64,000 nucleotides of DNA from Chitinophaga sp. HK235 (GTDB lineage Bacteria; Bacteroidota; Bacteroidia; Chitinophagales; Chitinophagaceae): positions 5,640,501 to 5,704,500 of the forward strand of contig NZ_CP073766.1 of NCBI RefSeq assembly GCF_018255755.1, given 5' to 3'. Shown one piece after another: positions 24,273 through 31,885 of this stretch. The translations under genes were made by a program, and so were the position numbers. The stretch's first letter is position 1; each line of letters starts with the position of its first letter. The notes beneath the pieces are model-generated. The model saw only the letters and a program-made list of their open reading frames with translations, was not told the DNA's origin and did not search any database.

Positions 24273-25415
24273 CTACTCAATATTCTTCACCTTATGCTCT
24301 ATCTTATGAATTATTTCATCCAGTTGCAGGGTGGACTGATGTAGCCATTCCATCAAACGCGAGTTGAGATGAATATCCTGATTGCTTTTATCGAAGAGGT
24401 TGGCAATACTGAGGATGGAGACAACAGGTCTGCGTATTTCATGTGAATTGATCCAGGCTATTTCCCGGAGTGTTTTATTTTGTGCTTCGAGACGTACGGC
24501 CTGTTTGATATACTTATCTATATCCTGTACGATGCCGATCATCCGTATGGGCTGGTTGTTTTCGTAGATGATGAAAGCACGGTCTACTACGTATTTGTAA
24601 GTGCCATCGGGGCAGCGGAAGCGGTATTGTTGTGACCAGTAATTGATCCTGTTCTGGGTACAGGTTTCCAGCGAGCTCATAACAGCCGGGCCATCTGCCG
24701 GATGAATATGGGTTCGCCACCATTCGTAGAGGTCGGCGCCGGATTCGGTAGGTGGCTGGAAGAAGCTTTCCAGGCCGTGTTTCCAGATGATGGCGTTGGT
24801 TTGCATGTTGCGGTCGTAGATGGCATCGTTGGTGGCTTGTGCCAGCAGTTCGTACCGTACACCCAGCTGATGTGCTTCCCTGGCTGCTTTTACCTGTTCG
24901 TTCACATCTTTGGCCATAATAAAACGGGCATCTCTCCCATCATACATAGCCGAATGGGCATATATTTCCACGAAAAAATTCTCTCCGTTTTTCCGGCGGT
25001 GTTTCCATATGCCCCGATATTCTGTGCCGTTACAACGTTCCCGTACATTTTCCATCAGTGCATCCAACTCTTCATGTTCCCGTATATCCCTGATCGTTAG
25101 TTGGAGAAACTCCTCTCTGGTATAGCCGTATTTATAGCAGGCAGCATGGTTGACATAGAGAAACTGTAAAGTATCTTTCTCATACACCCACATGGGAATG
25201 GGATGACCCATGAAGAGGTTTTCGAATTCAGAAACAATCGGTTTGCGGACCAGCGGAATGGTTAACAGCAGGAATGCACTACACAATACGATTTCATTCA
25301 GAATAAGCCAGGTTTTCTGAGTAGATGATTCGCTTCCGGTGAGGAGGTAAGCATTAATGACAATGATTACAAAAAGCAAACACAAACAAGCAATCTTTAT
25401 CGGGGAGCGTTGCAT
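24273..25415 (-). CDS. Membrane PAS-domain sensor with HisKA-like helix but no ATPase
   Basis: A 380-residue protein. Two membrane helices lie near residues 5-25 and 33-56. Two PAS domains follow: about 70-180 (MWVYEKDTLQFLYVNHAACYKYGYTREEFL) and about 190-315 (RNMQTNAIIWKHG..., YRFRCPDGTYKYVVDRAFI). The C-terminus has INSHEIRRPVVSILSIANLF, which looks like a dimerisation H-box with His, then stops at residue 380 without the HATPase_c domain. Such short forms occur in Bacteroidota. It may sense a signal and act through a partner kinase, or be inactive as a kinase. The start is the ATG at 25415. Confidence 0.85.
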   Translation of the reverse strand: MQRSPIKIACLCLLFVIIVINAYLLTGSESSTQKTWLILNEIVLCSAFLLLTIPLVRKPIVSEFENLFMGHPIPMWVYEKDTLQFLYVNHAACYKYGYTREEFLQLTIRDIREHEELDALMENVRERCNGTEYRGIWKHRRKNGENFFVEIYAHSAMYDGRDARFIMAKDVNEQVKAAREAHQLGVRYELLAQATNDAIYDRNMQTNAIIWKHGLESFFQPPTESGADLYEWWRTHIHPADGPAVMSSLETCTQNRINYWSQQYRFRCPDGTYKYVVDRAFIIYENNQPIRMIGIVQDIDKYIKQAVRLEAQNKTLREIAWINSHEIRRPVVSILSIANLFDKSNQDIHLNSRLMEWLHQSTLQLDEIIHKIEHKVKNIE

Positions 25416-25510
25416 TTCGCTAATTTCCTTAAAAATTAATTAAAAAAATCACATGGGAAAAATAATACGCAGACAGATATGATTGATAATTAAACAAACA
25501 TTATGATACT

Positions 25511-26554
25511 TTATAATTCGATGTTGATCTTTTCAGTGGCAGGATAACCGACGCAGGTAAGGATCAGCCCTTCTGCCAACTCTTTGTCTGTGAGCACTTC
25601 ATTGACAGGCATCCATACTTTGCCGCTGGTGCATAGCGCAGTACAGGAACCGCAGACACCACCCTTACAACTGTACGGTAGCGGCACATCATGTTCAAGT
25701 GCATAGTTCAGGATAGTTTGATTGGCTGGTACAGCGAGGGTGTAGGTTTCGTTGCGCAGCAGTATGTTGACTTCCCGGGGCGTGGTATCTGTAGGCAGGG
25801 CTGTTCTGGACAACCGGGCTTCGGTATTCACCACAAAGTTTTCTCTATGCATTTGTGCGTCGCTGAAGCCCATGAAATGAAGGGTCAATATTATCATGCG
25901 CATGTATTCCGGCGGCCCGCAAAGGAAGAACTGCGCATCTGCTTTATGGAACAGGAGGTGTTCGGTGACCAGCAGTTCGAGCAGAATATTGTTGAGCCTT
26001 CTGTAGGTGTGGTTACTGTCAGGGTCATTACTGAAAAGAAAGAGGCATTTCAGTTGCGGATGCCGGGATTGCAGTGTTTGCAGTTGTTCGTAGAAAATAG
26101 TCCTTGCAGGCGACGTATTGCTGTAAATGAGGGTTATTCTGGCAGCAGGTTCATCCTGCAGTATTTGTTTGAGCAGGGAGAATACGGGCGTAATACCGCT
26201 GCCGGCGGCGAGGAGAAAGATGTCACGTTCTCCGGAAGGAATGGGTGTAAAGACGAATCTTCCGGAGGGCTCCAGTGAGGTGACGATATCTCCTTTCTGC
26301 CAGGACCGCAGTATATGGCGGGATATTTCACCGTTTTCCTTTTCGCGGATGGTAACAGCTATTAGCGGATCGATGCCGGGTGTAGTGCTGAAGGAGTAAG
26401 AGCGACGATATTCCTTGTTGTTGACATGGATAATGAAGGTCAGGAACTGGCCTGCCTGGTAAGGGACAGGCTCCGGCGTTGTATTTTCGAGATAATAGGT
26501 GTAGGTGCCGGGCGTTTCCTTCTTTATATCAACGATCCTTAACTGAAAATACAT
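25511..26554 (-). CDS. PaaE-like FAD/2Fe-2S oxidoreductase
   Basis: A 347-residue electron-transfer protein. The N-terminal FAD-binding barrel (about 1-105) has RRSYSFSTTP; the NAD(P)-binding domain (about 110-235) has LLAAGSGITPVFSLLK; and the C-terminal plant-type ferredoxin domain (about 262-347) has the four cluster cysteines in SCKGGVCGSCTALC and LTCVGYP. This is the layout of phenylacetyl-CoA epoxidase reductase PaaE and similar oxygenase reductases. The oxygenase (paaA-D) is not in the window, so the partner is unknown. Confidence 0.9.
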   Translation of the reverse strand: MYFQLRIVDIKKETPGTYTYYLENTTPEPVPYQAGQFLTFIIHVNNKEYRRSYSFSTTPGIDPLIAVTIREKENGEISRHILRSWQKGDIVTSLEPSGRFVFTPIPSGERDIFLLAAGSGITPVFSLLKQILQDEPAARITLIYSNTSPARTIFYEQLQTLQSRHPQLKCLFLFSNDPDSNHTYRRLNNILLELLVTEHLLFHKADAQFFLCGPPEYMRMIILTLHFMGFSDAQMHRENFVVNTEARLSRTALPTDTTPREVNILLRNETYTLAVPANQTILNYALEHDVPLPYSCKGGVCGSCTALCTSGKVWMPVNEVLTDKELAEGLILTCVGYPATEKINIEL

Positions 26555-26585
26555 ATGGCTTTTAATTACGGGCGTACAAATAAAT

Positions 26586-26649
26586 AAGGAGCGAAGATAA
26601 GCCGTGAATGTTGAAGTGCCGGCCGGATCTTCGCTCCTTTATCTGTAAT
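26586..26649 (-). terminator. Terminator of dxs
   Basis: AAGGAGCGAAGAT (26586-26598) and its exact complement ATCTTCGCTCCTT (26637-26649) enclose a 38-nt loop. On the minus strand the stem is followed by ATTTATTTG. The stem core resembles the terminator at 11185 (AAGGAGCGAA). Confidence 0.65.
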
Positions 26650-26665
26650 GTAAGCTGTATTGATG

Positions 26666-28591
26666 TTAGATGGTCACGGTAATTTTCTCGCGCAGCATTT
26701 CTCTGGTGGCGCGGGCAATACCGGCGGGATCGTATCCGCATTCGCGGAACAGTTCATCCGGTTTACCGTGTTCTATGATCCGGTCGGGGATACCGAGTAT
26801 ACGAATCTTTGATGTGTAGTGGTGTTGTGCCATAAACTCCAGTATGGCGCTGCCGAAGCCACCTTTGATAGATCCATCTTCCACGGTGATCACTTTATCG
26901 AATTTGCTGAACACTTCGTGCAGCATGGCTTCATCCAGTGGTTTTACGAAGCGCATGTCGTAGTGGGCAGGTTGCAGGCCGTCGCTGATCAGTTCCTTGC
27001 AGGCTTCTGTTACGAAGTTGCCTATATGACCAATGGAAAGGATGGCGATATCCTTACCGTCACGGATCTTACGTCCTGTGCCGGCTTTGATGGCTTTAAA
27101 AGGAGTTCTCCATTCGGGCATGACACCTTGACCACGGGGGTACCGGATCACGTACGGATGGGTATTTTCTTCCAGTTGGGCGCTGTACATGAGGTTGCGC
27201 AGTTCTTCTTCATTCATCGGTGCGCTGATGATGACGTTAGGAATGCTGCGCATATAGGCGATATCGTAAGCACCGTGGTGAGTAGGTCCGTCTTCTCCTA
27301 CCAGTCCTGCTCTGTCGAGGCAGAAAACCACGGGGAGGTCCTGGATGGCCACATCGTGAACGGCCTGATCGAAGGCACGCTGGAAGAAGGAAGAGTAGAT
27401 ATTACAGAACACGCGCATACCCTGAGTGGCCATGCCGGCGGAGAGGGTAACGGCGTGTTGTTCGCAGATACCAACATCGAAGGCTCTGTCAGGCATCTTT
27501 TCCATCATAAATTTGAGGGAAGAGCCGGAAGGCATCGCGGGGGTGATACCGATGATTTTATCGTTTTTCTCTGCCAGTTCGATAATGGTATGGCCGAAAA
27601 CGTCCTGGTATTTAGGAGGTTGCGGTCTGTCCGGGATTTTTTTGAATATTTCGCCGGTGATTTTATCGAAGAGGCCCGGAGCGTGCCAGGTAGTCTGGTC
27701 CTTTTCTGCGAGGGCATAACCTTTACCTTTGGTGGTAACGATGTGCAGCAGTTTAGGGCCGGGAATATCTTTCAGGTCCTGCAGGGTATCGGCAAGTTTG
27801 GTGATATTGTGGCCGTCGATGGGGCCAAAATAGCGCATCTGCAGGGATTCGAAGAGGTTACTGGATTTAGACACCACACCTTTGAGAGAGGCTTCCAGTT
27901 TAGAGGCCATTTCGCGGGTAAAGCGTTTGCCTACCGGCAGTTTACCAAGCAGGTTCCATACATCATCCCTCAGTTTGTTGTAGGTGGGAGATGTAGTGAT
28001 GTCTGTCAGGTATTCTTTGAGAGCACCCACGTTCGGGTCAATAGACATGCAGTTATCGTTGAGGATAATCAGCACATTGGCATTGGCTACACCGGCGTGA
28101 TTGAGTGCTTCGAAGGCCATACCGGCGGTCATGGCGCCGTCGCCGATAACAGCGATGTGCTGGCGGTCGAACTCTCCTTTGTAGTGGGAGGCCATGGCCA
28201 TGCCCAAAGCAGCGGAGATGGAGGTAGAGGAGTGCCCTACTCCGAAGGTATCGTATTCGCTTTCGTCTCTTTTTGGAAATCCGCTGATGCCTTTGTATTT
28301 CCGGTTAGTCGGAAAGGAATCGCGGCGACCGGTAAGGATCTTATGTCCATACGCCTGATGCCCTACGTCCCATACCAGCTGGTCGTAAGGAGTATTAAAT
28401 ACATAGTGCAGAGCTACTGTGAGTTCCACTACGCCCAGGCTGGCAGCAAAGTGGCCGCCATGCACACTTACCACGTCAATAATATACTGACGTAGTTCAT
28501 CACACACCTGATGAAGCTGGTCTTTGCTCAGCTTTCTCAAATCCGCTGGGTAATTAATCTGGCTTAAAAGTGAACCGGCCGTGATATTCAT
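26666..28591 (-). CDS. dxs: 1-deoxy-D-xylulose-5-phosphate synthase
   Basis: A 641-residue thiamine-diphosphate enzyme that joins pyruvate and glyceraldehyde-3-phosphate, the first step of the MEP isoprenoid pathway. The N-terminal third has SLGVVELTVALHYVFNTPYDQLVWDVGHQAYGHKILTG and the TPP motif GDGAMTAGMAFEALNHAG through NDN. The pyrimidine domain carries EQHAVTLSAGMA and DRAGLVGEDGPTHHG. The C-terminal domain has TVEDGSIKGGFGSAI. The length is normal. It probably has its own promoter at 28621. Confidence 0.98.
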   Translation of the reverse strand: MNITAGSLLSQINYPADLRKLSKDQLHQVCDELRQYIIDVVSVHGGHFAASLGVVELTVALHYVFNTPYDQLVWDVGHQAYGHKILTGRRDSFPTNRKYKGISGFPKRDESEYDTFGVGHSSTSISAALGMAMASHYKGEFDRQHIAVIGDGAMTAGMAFEALNHAGVANANVLIILNDNCMSIDPNVGALKEYLTDITTSPTYNKLRDDVWNLLGKLPVGKRFTREMASKLEASLKGVVSKSSNLFESLQMRYFGPIDGHNITKLADTLQDLKDIPGPKLLHIVTTKGKGYALAEKDQTTWHAPGLFDKITGEIFKKIPDRPQPPKYQDVFGHTIIELAEKNDKIIGITPAMPSGSSLKFMMEKMPDRAFDVGICEQHAVTLSAGMATQGMRVFCNIYSSFFQRAFDQAVHDVAIQDLPVVFCLDRAGLVGEDGPTHHGAYDIAYMRSIPNVIISAPMNEEELRNLMYSAQLEENTHPYVIRYPRGQGVMPEWRTPFKAIKAGTGRKIRDGKDIAILSIGHIGNFVTEACKELISDGLQPAHYDMRFVKPLDEAMLHEVFSKFDKVITVEDGSIKGGFGSAILEFMAQHHYTSKIRILGIPDRIIEHGKPDELFRECGYDPAGIARATREMLREKITVTI

Positions 28592-28620
28592 AATTTGATG
28601 GTCCAGGGTTTAATTAAAAA

Positions 28621-28628
28621 CAAAACTA
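28621..28628 (-). promoter_or_regulatory. -7 box for dxs
   Basis: On the minus strand TAGTTTTG (28628 to 28621) matches TAnnTTTG and lies 29 bp before the dxs ATG at 28591. No TTG is seen at the ideal distance. Confidence 0.45.
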
Positions 28629-28706
28629 CTAAAAAATATGGGTTCTCATGCGATATTGGGCGGGAAAAACCCCATATAGCCGGAATACCAGCCATTCGGA
28701 GGGTGG

Positions 28707-28740
28707 GATTCACCATTTACCGGTTTTGATTCGCCATTTA
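28707..28740 (+). promoter_or_regulatory. Paired direct repeats, likely LytTR-binding sites
   Basis: GATTCACCATTTA (28707-28719) and GATTCGCCATTTA (28728-28740) differ at one base and start 21 bp apart, two helical turns. Paired direct repeats with this period are the usual binding pattern of LytTR response regulators. They lie just upstream of the -7 box at 28776 for the LytS/LytTR operon, a position suited to autoactivation. Confidence 0.55.
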
Positions 28741-28775
28741 TAACATTTTAGATTCCGGTAGGGTGTGTCGTACGG

Positions 28776-28783
28776 TATTTTTG
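28776..28783 (+). promoter_or_regulatory. -7 box for the LytS/LytTR operon
   Basis: TATTTTTG matches TAnnTTTG and lies 31 bp before the ATG at 28815. The -33 region has no clear TTG, which would fit activator dependence. Confidence 0.5.
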
Positions 28784-28814
28784 GTATACTTGGGAAGTTT
28801 ACTAATTTGAATGG

Positions 28815-29867
28815 ATGTTTAAACAAGTGTATAAATACTGGTGGGGGCAACTGTTAGGGTGGTCGGCGTACTTTCTGATCAACGTATTCTTCAATTTCAC
28901 CCTCCTGAAAAAACCAAATCTGCAAACAGCGATGATCTATCTGATCATTTTTGTGCTGTGTGGTATTGTTTCCACTCATTTGTTCAGAACACTGTTAAAC
29001 AAGCTCAGGGGTTGGGGGAGTTTTAGTTCTGAAAAGCAGCTGGTGTTATATGTGGTACTGGTATTAAGTACTAGTGTGGTTTTGTATTTTGTGTACAATG
29101 TGGTACTGGATTATCTGGTGGGTAATCCGCCGCATAACAAGAATTTCCTGCAGAATCTGCTGGACAGAGGTTATCTGTCCTGTTTTGCTGTTTCCTTCAT
29201 CTGGTGGGCTATTTACTTCGTCGGGCATTATGTGGACCGAAACCGGATCTCGCAGGTAGACCGGCTGAAGCTGGAAGCGACTGTAAGGGAACTGGAGCTT
29301 AAAACGATCAAGGCGCAGCTGAATCCTCATTTTATCTTTAATGCGCTCAACAGCATCCGGGCACTGGTAGACGAGAACCCGCAGCGGGCAAGGACGGCCA
29401 TTACGGAGCTTTCCAATATCCTGCGAAGTTCCATGGCTACGGAAAAGATGGAAACGGTAAGCCTGGAGAGTGAATTAAATATTGTAAAGGATTACCTTGC
29501 ACTGGAGCATATCCGCTTTGAAGAGCGGTTGCAGGTAAGGTATGAAATAGATCCCGATACACTGGGGCTGCAGGTGCCGCCCATGATGTTGCAAACACTG
29601 GTGGAAAACGCCATCAAACATGGTATTTCCAGGGTGGTGAGCGGCGGAACAGTGTTTATCGCCTCCCGGCTGAATGGCATGGAACATGAAATTATGATCG
29701 AAAATACCGGCCAGCTGGTGGAAAAAAATGTTCTCAACGGCCATGGATTTGGACTACAGAGTACGCGGCAACGATTAAGTATTTTGTTTGGAAACAGGGC
29801 TACCTTTGATATCAAAAATAAAGACGAGGCAACGGTAGAAGCCAGGGTGGTGATGCCGTTACTCTGA
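28815..29867 (+). CDS. LytS-type sensor histidine kinase
   Basis: A 350-residue membrane kinase. Four membrane helices lie within about residues 10-145. The His_kinase domain has the phosphoacceptor in LNPHFIFNALNSIRALV (His172) and a linking coiled coil before it. The C-terminal HATPase has LQTLVENAIKHGISRV and GHGFGLQSTRQRLSILFG. This is the LytS/YehU architecture, paired here with the LytTR regulator about 100 bp downstream. The sensed signal is unknown. Confidence 0.95.
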   Translation: MFKQVYKYWWGQLLGWSAYFLINVFFNFTLLKKPNLQTAMIYLIIFVLCGIVSTHLFRTLLNKLRGWGSFSSEKQLVLYVVLVLSTSVVLYFVYNVVLDYLVGNPPHNKNFLQNLLDRGYLSCFAVSFIWWAIYFVGHYVDRNRISQVDRLKLEATVRELELKTIKAQLNPHFIFNALNSIRALVDENPQRARTAITELSNILRSSMATEKMETVSLESELNIVKDYLALEHIRFEERLQVRYEIDPDTLGLQVPPMMLQTLVENAIKHGISRVVSGGTVFIASRLNGMEHEIMIENTGQLVEKNVLNGHGFGLQSTRQRLSILFGNRATFDIKNKDEATVEARVVMPLL

Positions 29868-29967
29868 TTGCTTGTTATACGGAAACCGCTATGGAAGTGC
29901 GTTTGGACTGTCTATAGCGTATTGGATTATTAAAAAATTTAATCATCAACCAAACTTCATATTGCCA

Positions 29968-30696
29968 ATGAAAAAAGCATTGATAATAGATGATGAACGC
30001 CTGGCCAGGAGTGAACTGAAAAAATTACTGGCAGATCACCCGGAAATAGTGGTGGTAGGAGAAGCGGTTAACGCGAAGGATGGTATCGAGAAGATAGAGA
30101 CGCTGCATCCTGACCTGTTGTTTCTGGACATTCAGATGCCGGACAAAACGGGATTTGATCTGCTTGCCGAACTGGAGAAGGCACCACAGGTGATCTTCAC
30201 CACTGCATATGATGAATATGCGCTGAAAGCATTTGAGTACAATGCGCTGGACTACCTGCTGAAGCCGGTGGAGCCCAAGCGTTTGGCAGATGCGATCCAT
30301 AAACTGCACCAACTGGAGGAAAAGGACCGGTTGGCCACTGCAGGCGGTATCCGTACCCTGCTGTCTGAAAATGACCAGGTGTTTGTGAAGGATGGTGATC
30401 GTTGCTGGTTTGTGAAGCTGCAGGAAATCCGGTTATTTGAAAGCGTGGGTAACTACGCCCGGGTGTATTTTGAGACCAACAAACCGTTGATTCTGAAGTC
30501 ATTAAATGCACTGGAGGAAAGGCTGGACGAAAGGGTTTTTTTCAGGGCCAACCGCAAACATATTGTGAACCTGCGGATGATCGAGAAAATTGACACTTAT
30601 TTTAACGGAGGGTTGTTACTGGAGATGAGAGGCGGGGAAAAGATAGAGGTGAGCCGCCGGCAGGCTGTTAAATTCAAGGAGATGATGAGTCTGTAA
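29968..30696 (+). CDS. LytTR-family response regulator
   Basis: A 242-residue regulator. The receiver domain (1-120) has the acidic pair Asp8-Asp9, the phosphorylation Asp54 (LFLDIQMP), TTAYDEYALKAFE and Lys in YLLKPV. The C-terminal LytTR DNA-binding domain (about 140-240) has the ESVGNYARVYF and FFRANRKHIVNLRMIEKI patterns. The start at 29968 opens directly on KKALIIDDE; an upstream ATG at 29872 would add 32 unrelated residues. It is the partner of the kinase at 28815 and probably binds the repeats at 28707. Confidence 0.95.
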   Translation: MKKALIIDDERLARSELKKLLADHPEIVVVGEAVNAKDGIEKIETLHPDLLFLDIQMPDKTGFDLLAELEKAPQVIFTTAYDEYALKAFEYNALDYLLKPVEPKRLADAIHKLHQLEEKDRLATAGGIRTLLSENDQVFVKDGDRCWFVKLQEIRLFESVGNYARVYFETNKPLILKSLNALEERLDERVFFRANRKHIVNLRMIEKIDTYFNGGLLLEMRGGEKIEVSRRQAVKFKEMMSL

Positions 30697-30719
30697 CAGT
30701 CTTTTGTTATTGAGCTAAT

Positions 30720-30761
30720 AAAAACAGCGGAGATCGCCATAGGGCTGTCTCCGCTGTTTTT
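30720..30761. terminator. Bidirectional terminator
   Basis: AAAAACAGCGGAGA (30720-30733) pairs exactly with TCTCCGCTGTTTTT (30748-30761), 14-nt loop. It separates the LytTR gene from the convergent GGGPS gene. The stem core is the same as in the frr terminator at 14107. Confidence 0.85.
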
Positions 30762-30792
30762 TATATCGATAAAAAAATGAATAAATCGTAAA

Positions 30793-31551
30793 TTACATTG
30801 TTACGGGTGCTGAGGAATGTACAGCATCTGCGAGTTCTTTGATCAGGGAAATATCGTGTTCGATGGCATTACCCACTACGATGATATCGGCACCGGCTTT
30901 ACAGTTGCGGTAAGCTTTTTCTGCGTCGCGGATACCGCCGCCAACGATAATTGGTACTTCCACCTGGCTGGCTACCCGGTTGATCATGGTTTCAGTGATG
31001 GGGTTACGGGCACCGCTGCCGGCATCCATATAAATAACTTTCATACCCAGCATCTCCCCTGCCATGGCAGTACACATAGCGATATCTGCTTTGTCTGAAG
31101 GAATGGGAGTGGCATTGCTAATGTAGGATACAGTGGTGGGAGCTCCACCATCAATGACCATATAGCCGGTAGAAATTACTTCCAGCTGGCTTTTTTTGAC
31201 AGCAGCAGCAGAAACTACATGCTGACCAATCAGTAACTCAGGATTTCTACCTGATATCATTGAAAGATAAAGGAGTGCGTCTGCATATCTCGAAACCTGC
31301 GAGGGGCTTCCCGGAAACAAAACAACGGGAATATCACAACTGGCTTTCAATTGTTGCACGCATTCATCCAGGTGGTTAGTAATAACGAGGCTGCCACCGA
31401 GGAAGATATAATCCACCTTGGCCGCAGTGCATTTAGCCGCGAGTTCAATGATCCCTGCAGGTGTAACCTTATCCGGATCAATCAAAACCGCGAATGCTTT
31501 TTCTTTCCTAGCCTTTCTTTCGATGAACGAAGTGTATATTTTATTGTACAT
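30793..31551 (-). CDS. Geranylgeranylglyceryl phosphate synthase, group II (PcrB-like)
   Basis: A 252-residue TIM-barrel prenyltransferase that joins glycerol-1-phosphate to a polyprenyl diphosphate, an ether-lipid step best known from archaea. Visible motifs are AVLIDPDKVTP at the N-terminus, the VIYMDAGSGARNPIT segment, and the phosphate-binding IIVGGGIRDAEKA and ADIIVVGNAIEHD. Bacteroidota carry group II members, and a Chitinophaga enzyme of this type has been characterised. The ATG at 31551 is preferred; the codon just before it is TTG. The product's fate in these bacteria is not established. Confidence 0.92.
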   Translation of the reverse strand: MYNKIYTSFIERKARKEKAFAVLIDPDKVTPAGIIELAAKCTAAKVDYIFLGGSLVITNHLDECVQQLKASCDIPVVLFPGSPSQVSRYADALLYLSMISGRNPELLIGQHVVSAAAVKKSQLEVISTGYMVIDGGAPTTVSYISNATPIPSDKADIAMCTAMAGEMLGMKVIYMDAGSGARNPITETMINRVASQVEVPIIVGGGIRDAEKAYRNCKAGADIIVVGNAIEHDISLIKELADAVHSSAPVTM

Positions 31552-31885
31552 CAATAGCGCATTGTTCCGGTTGTCGCAAATGTATAATATTTTTATTAAT
31601 AACCCACAATGCTAAATAAATATGCATGCAATTCATTTTCTATGAATGGAGTTCATGATACTTACGGCATTATAAGTAACACCCACATATAAAGCTCTGC
31701 TAACGACAAATTTTGAGCCGGATTTTTGTTGTATTGGTTTGGTTATAACAAACATCCCGGGAAAGAGTTGATTCAATTATCCACAAGTTGTGCATAATAA
31801 TCCAACTTACCCAGGTATTTTAAAATTAATTTTAAATCCCCCTCCCTTTACATATTTCTTTAATCGTAAGAAAAAATTTTTGGGT
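31552..31885. other. Intergenic region with an inverted DnaA-box pair
   Basis: A 334-bp divergent gap between GGGPS and nrdJ. It holds a near-perfect 21-bp palindrome at 31777-31797, detailed separately. No cobalamin riboswitch landmarks and no convincing NrdR box were found. The rest is AT-rich without clear structure. Confidence 0.6.
31777..31797. promoter_or_regulatory. Two head-to-head DnaA boxes
   Basis: TTATCCACA (31777-31785, plus strand) is the consensus DnaA box and TTATGCACA (31797-31789, minus strand) fits TTWTNCACA. Together they form TTATCCACAA-G-TTGTGCATAA, a palindrome with one mismatch. The site is 89 bp before the nrdJ start. Control of ribonucleotide reductase by DnaA is known in E. 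coli nrdAB; here it is inference. Confidence 0.5.

Noticed and set aside
26819..28495. Long open frame (558 codons) antisense to dxs
   Set aside because: It mirrors the codon use of dxs on the opposite strand, is rich in His, Phe, Val and Gly without motifs, and dxs explains the region fully.
31552..31885. Cobalamin riboswitch before the B12-dependent reductase
   Set aside because: I looked for the B12-box and the AGGGAA-type core and did not find them.
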